Positions 44,982-48,767 of a stretch of DNA of 48,767 nucleotides are shown in pieces; within the stretch, counting starts at the first letter, position 1; the number at the start of each line of letters is the position of its first letter. The notes beneath the pieces are model-generated. The model worked only from the letters and a program-made list of their open reading frames with translations, did no database searches and was not told the origin of the DNA. A program made the translations under genes and the position numbers. This stretch comes from Saprospiraceae bacterium (GTDB lineage Bacteria; Bacteroidota; Bacteroidia; Chitinophagales; Saprospiraceae), in the NCBI GenBank assembly GCA_020630955.1, contig JAHDIE010000014.1, forward strand, positions 19,783-68,549, written 5' to 3'.

Positions 44982-47423
44982 TTATGAGCGAATTGTGGCC
45001 TGAAGCTCAGTTTCGAACAATTTCACCAGTTGATTGACTTCTTTGTCTACAGTTTTATCCTTCAGCGTATTGTTTAAATCTTGAAAAATAAGTTTTACCG
45101 CATATGATTTTTTGCCTTTTCCTAGATGTTCTTCACTCTTGTAAACATCAAATAATGAAACTTCCTGGAGTAATTTTGATTTGAGCTTTTTGGAGGTTTT
45201 AAGCACTCCTTCAAATTCTACATTTTCGTCAAGTACGAGAGCTAAATCTCTTCTCATGGCAGGAAACTTCGAAATTTCTTTGACTTGCAGTTTATTATTC
45301 TTAGTAAATTTTAAAATATTATCCATGTCAAAGATTGCACAAAGAACATCTTGTTTGATGTCCATGGCCTCAGCAACCTCAGGGTTTACCATTCCAAAAC
45401 TGACAATTTCATCTTTTCCTCTCGTGTATTTCATTCCATAATCCCATTTATCGTCAGATAAATCTTCTTTCTGATAAGAAGCAATGCCTATTCTTTCTAG
45501 CAACCAATTCGTCCATTTTTTAATGGTAAAAAGATCGCAATTTGGATTGTTTTTTGTTTCCCAATGTTCGCTTGATTGATTACCTGTCAAAAACAAACTG
45601 AGATATTGTTTTTCAATAAATCCATTTTCAGTTTTTTTATAGGTCTTCCCAAATTCATACAGCGCAATATCTTTTTGAGAATAATTATGGTTGTGGACTA
45701 CACTAACCAATCCGCTTACCATTGGCTCTGGTCGCATTACATTGAGATGTATATTGGAGGTATTGTTGATGTACACCAATTCTTCATCTGAGATATTTAA
45801 CTGTGGCAATACATTTTTTGCTTCAATTAATGATAAGCCCATCATCTCATTGAAGCCGTTCGAAGAAAGAAAATCTGATATTCTTTCAGTAATATCTCTC
45901 TTAGAAGGATAAGACTTATAACTTATACTAGACTTTATGGTGGTTGGGATAGGAACTTTGTTAAAGCCATAAATCCTCAGCACCTCTTCGATCAAGTCGG
46001 CCTCCCGAAGAACTTCACATTTGTTGGTTGGAACTTTTACTAAAAGGCTTTCATTGTCAATTGGCCTTAGCTCCATATTCATGGCAGAAAGAATATTGTG
46101 TACGTCTTCTTTTGCGATTTCAACCCCGATGAGAGAATTGACTTTTTCGTAATGGAGTTCTATCTCATTACGTTGTATTTCACTAGGATAATTGTCAATA
46201 ATTTCTGAACTGATTGTACCTTCTGCAAATTCTTCTAATAAAAGAGCTGCTCTTTTTAATGCCTTTATGGTGATAGAAGGATCTGATCCCTTTTCATATA
46301 CCTTTGCTGCATCGGTTCTTAATAGATGACTTGTACTTGTCTTACGAATACTTGATGCACTAAAATGTGCTGATTCAAGAAAAACATTTTTAGTATCTGT
46401 TGTTACCCCAGATTTTAGACCACCAAATACTCCAGCGATACAAAGACCATTTTTGTCACCGTCACAAATCATAAGATCATGAGCATTTAATGATCTTTCT
46501 TTTTCATCAAGGGTTGTGAACTTTGTGCCTTCCGGCAAATTGTCTACAATAATTTTTTTACCAGAAACTTTATCTGCGTCAAAGGCATGAAGTGGTTGAC
46601 CATACTCATGTAAAATGAAGTTTGTTATATCAACCACATTATTGATAGGTCTAACTCCAATAGCATTAAGTCTATCTTTAATCCATTGAGGAGACTCTTT
46701 CACTGTAATATTCGAAATAGTGATACCTGAATATCTTGGACAATCCTTTTCATTCAAAACTTCAACTTTGAATGGCAAGGTCTCAGCTTGTACTTGAAAA
46801 TTAACCAAGTTTGGATAATCAATTTGATCCTCGTAGTCATGATTAATTTTAAGATAAGCCATTAGGTCTTCTGCAACACCTAGATGAGAAGTAGCATCAC
46901 ATCTATTTGGCGTCAATCCAATTTCGTATACAAAATCGGTTTCAATTTTGAAATGATCTTTTGCAAGGGTTCCAGCTTTGATTTCCTCGTTTAGTACAAT
47001 GATGCCATCATGACTTGAACCAAGACCAATCTCGTCTTCAGCACAGATCATTCCTTCTGATACCTGGCCTCTTATTTTTCCTTTCTTTATTTTAAATGGT
47101 TCACCATTAGTGGGGTGAATGGTTGTACCGTGTGTTGCGACAACCACTGTTTGTCCTGAAGCACAATTGGGTGCTCCGCATACAATATGTAATGGCATAT
47201 CAGCACCGACATCGACAGTAGTGACTTGAAGCTTGTCAGCATCTGGATGCTTTTCACAAGTGAGGATCTTGCCTATTACCAAACCTTCCAATCCACCATT
47301 AATGGATTCTACTTGGTCCATTCCTTCCACTTCAAGGCCTATGTCCGTGAGTATTTCACCAATTTTTGTTGGATCCATATCCAATGGCAAATAAGCCTTC
47401 AACCAATTTAAAGATATCTTCAC
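44982..47423 (-). CDS. pheT: Phenylalanine-tRNA ligase beta subunit
   Basis: An 813-residue PheRS beta chain of full length. It starts with GTG (47421-47423) reading MKISLNWLKAYLPLDMDPTK. The EMAP-like tRNA-binding domain (about 40-150) has CEKHPDADKLQVTTVDVG and CGAPNC. B3/B4 (editing) contains INNVVDITNFILHEYGQPLH; B5 follows, then the catalytic-like core and the C-terminal ferredoxin-fold anticodon-binding domain (SKFPAMRRDLALVLDENVEF). It pairs with PheS, which is not in the window. Confidence 0.98.
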   Translation of the reverse strand: MKISLNWLKAYLPLDMDPTKIGEILTDIGLEVEGMDQVESINGGLEGLVIGKILTCEKHPDADKLQVTTVDVGADMPLHIVCGAPNCASGQTVVVATHGTTIHPTNGEPFKIKKGKIRGQVSEGMICAEDEIGLGSSHDGIIVLNEEIKAGTLAKDHFKIETDFVYEIGLTPNRCDATSHLGVAEDLMAYLKINHDYEDQIDYPNLVNFQVQAETLPFKVEVLNEKDCPRYSGITISNITVKESPQWIKDRLNAIGVRPINNVVDITNFILHEYGQPLHAFDADKVSGKKIIVDNLPEGTKFTTLDEKERSLNAHDLMICDGDKNGLCIAGVFGGLKSGVTTDTKNVFLESAHFSASSIRKTSTSHLLRTDAAKVYEKGSDPSITIKALKRAALLLEEFAEGTISSEIIDNYPSEIQRNEIELHYEKVNSLIGVEIAKEDVHNILSAMNMELRPIDNESLLVKVPTNKCEVLREADLIEEVLRIYGFNKVPIPTTIKSSISYKSYPSKRDITERISDFLSSNGFNEMMGLSLIEAKNVLPQLNISDEELVYINNTSNIHLNVMRPEPMVSGLVSVVHNHNYSQKDIALYEFGKTYKKTENGFIEKQYLSLFLTGNQSSEHWETKNNPNCDLFTIKKWTNWLLERIGIASYQKEDLSDDKWDYGMKYTRGKDEIVSFGMVNPEVAEAMDIKQDVLCAIFDMDNILKFTKNNKLQVKEISKFPAMRRDLALVLDENVEFEGVLKTSKKLKSKLLQEVSLFDVYKSEEHLGKGKKSYAVKLIFQDLNNTLKDKTVDKEVNQLVKLFETELQATIRS

Positions 47424-47445
47424 GATGCTAATTATTTTGAATCGA

Positions 47446-47453
47446 CAAAGATA
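47446..47453 (-). promoter_or_regulatory. -7 element (TATCTTTG) of pheT
   Basis: Minus-strand TATCTTTG, exact TAnnTTTG, 22 nt before the GTG start at 47423. This supports GTG as the true start with a leader of about 15 nt. Confidence 0.5.
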
Positions 47454-47502
47454 AAATTTTCATCTATAATTAGCGGTAGTATCTCTTTATTACATCATTT
47501 CT

Positions 47503-48750
47503 TTAATAAACTGGATTTTCAAAACAAATGTCATAAAAGGTGTCAGAGATATAAATGTATTTTCCGTCATCAGATAAAGAAGGTCGTTGTGCTAAAAAGG
47601 TGCATCTGGAGTCATGCTCTTTATTGTAAACCGGAAGATGGTGAGCTAAGTCTCCTGTACTTGCATCTAAAATATGAATTGAGATCGCACAGACAATAAT
47701 ATAGGGTCCATATCCTATGATATTGGTTACCGAGGATTGTTTTAGGTCCTTTGCCCACACAACTTCTCCATCTTCTGGATTTAAACAGAATGTAATGGCA
47801 TCTGACTTACTTCCATACAAATATCCCTCATGCCATTGCCATTCCCAAATAGGAGTATTTTCAAATTCTGTCACCCATTTTATTTCTCCAGTTTTGAGAT
47901 CTATTCCATGCACATGCTTCCCAGCAAAATAAATCATATCATCCTTTACTATTGGGTTTACTGCTATTGATGAAATGGATCTGGTTTCTAGTGTGTCAAT
48001 TTTCCAATATAATGTATCAGCAGTTAAATTGTAAGCTAATAATTGAACCCATTCTCTATCAAGATAATAATCTTGGGATTTGTCATAGATTCTATTTTGA
48101 ACTACTATAATAGTATCTCCATTATTGTCAACATATTCTTCAGGTGAAAATAAATGCGGCTCTGCATTTTCATCTATATCGACCTCATTAAAAATCCGTT
48201 TATTGCCATTTGTTATGTCAATTTGAATAGTTGCTGTTTTGTATGAGTTTTTGTAATGAATAGTGCTATAGACAAACTTTCCTTTAGTGAACATATGAAT
48301 ATCAAGATGGTATTCTGAGTTTGGTCCTTGAGACCAAAGAGTTTCTCCAGTATTGGTGTCGATGCAAAAGATTGCGGTTTGATAATAAACTAAATAGTAG
48401 TTTTCAAAAGTGGCAATTTCTTCTGTGTAGCCATGATGATCATGATACAAACTAAATTCATCCCATTCCCATATGACTTCTCCGGTTTCAGAATTTCTAG
48501 CATAGACAATATCTTTTTCTGAATTGACAAATGTACGATCTCTATTTAAAACTAGAATATCATTGTAAAAGTATGTATGGGTAAACCCATATTGTAAAGA
48601 ATCTTCCGGATTCATTAAGTCCTGCCAAACAACGGTATAATCTTGTGTGCCCATGTAAGGGTCAACTGGAACACTTGGCGTTACAGGTATTTCTTTTTCG
48701 CAAGAATATACAAAGAGAATGGATAATATTAGAAGTATGTAATTTTTCAT
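47503..48750 (-). CDS. PQQ-like beta-propeller lipoprotein
   Basis: A 415-residue predicted lipoprotein; signal core LLILSILFVYSC with Cys17 in the lipobox. The mature part is a beta propeller with repeated blades of the type ARNSETGEVIWEW, CIDTNTGETLWSQ, GIDLKTGEIKWVTE and CLNPEDGEVVWAKD, the tryptophan-docking motif of PQQ-like/BamB-like propellers. It probably acts as a binding or scaffold protein on the envelope; PQQ dehydrogenase active-site residues were not identified. Its upstream region runs to the right edge of the window. Confidence 0.88.
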   Translation of the reverse strand: MKNYILLILSILFVYSCEKEIPVTPSVPVDPYMGTQDYTVVWQDLMNPEDSLQYGFTHTYFYNDILVLNRDRTFVNSEKDIVYARNSETGEVIWEWDEFSLYHDHHGYTEEIATFENYYLVYYQTAIFCIDTNTGETLWSQGPNSEYHLDIHMFTKGKFVYSTIHYKNSYKTATIQIDITNGNKRIFNEVDIDENAEPHLFSPEEYVDNNGDTIIVVQNRIYDKSQDYYLDREWVQLLAYNLTADTLYWKIDTLETRSISSIAVNPIVKDDMIYFAGKHVHGIDLKTGEIKWVTEFENTPIWEWQWHEGYLYGSKSDAITFCLNPEDGEVVWAKDLKQSSVTNIIGYGPYIIVCAISIHILDASTGDLAHHLPVYNKEHDSRCTFLAQRPSLSDDGKYIYISDTFYDICFENPVY

Positions 48751-48767
48751 GGTTTTTTCAATATGAT

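Overview
The window is AT-rich chromosomal DNA from a member of the Bacteroidota. The evidence is two proteins with short Por/T9SS-type sorting tails, one giant protein ending in a gliding-motility-associated (CHU_C, type B) tail, many lipoproteins with a SPII lipobox, and -7 promoter elements of the form TAnnTTTG. The mix of SprB-like repeats, fused IcmF, RNase Y beside pheT, and dodecin suggests a free-living Saprospiria/Cytophagia-like organism; that placement is inference. No phage, insertion sequence, CRISPR array, tRNA or rRNA was seen.

Layout. 1-590 (-): 5' part of a sensor histidine kinase that runs off the left edge. 778-6685: a secreted Cys-repeat protein, an Lrp/AsnC regulator divergent from a PLP-dependent cystathionine/methionine gamma-type enzyme, a flavodoxin-fold oxidoreductase, an endonuclease/exonuclease/phosphatase (EEP) protein and an amidohydrolase lipoprotein. 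6846-9293: a minimal protein kinase and a T9SS-exported sialidase-like propeller. 9566-13163 (-): a tightly packed run holding a lipoprotein, a RibD-C/DHFR-like reductase, DUF1428, DUF3667, another flavodoxin-fold oxidoreductase and another EEP protein. 13366-14958: an odd SDR protein with a zinc ribbon and no catalytic Tyr, probably leaderless. 15026-18237 (-): a cassette of lipoprotein, polytopic membrane protein, THEP1-like NTPase, GreA-C-like protein and VOC protein. 18370-19416: a nucleoid-associated protein.

19444-29282 (-) is a nine-gene co-directional run: fabH, efp, accB and accC (fatty-acid initiation and malonyl-CoA supply with EF-P inside), then an MsbA-like ABC exporter, a T9SS protein, two alpha/beta hydrolases and an acyl-CoA synthetase. 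Its content points to lipid synthesis, export and turnover. 29542-37984 (+): a thioredoxin-SPOR fusion, the giant SprB-like adhesin, a methylmalonyl-CoA mutase, an MBL hydrolase and dodecin. 38265-42578: an outer-membrane-type protein converging on icmF. Two adenosylcobalamin-dependent acyl-CoA mutases therefore lie within 8 kb. 42877-47423 (-): rny and pheT flank a 437-bp gap with a strong hairpin and a promoter-like element, a candidate structured RNA. 47503-48750 (-): a PQQ-like propeller lipoprotein.

The best candidates for something undescribed are the lipoprotein/membrane/THEP1 cassette, the candidate RNA between rny and pheT, the degenerate zinc-ribbon SDR, and the perfect palindrome over the dodecin promoter. 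All functional statements come from reading motifs; no database search was run.
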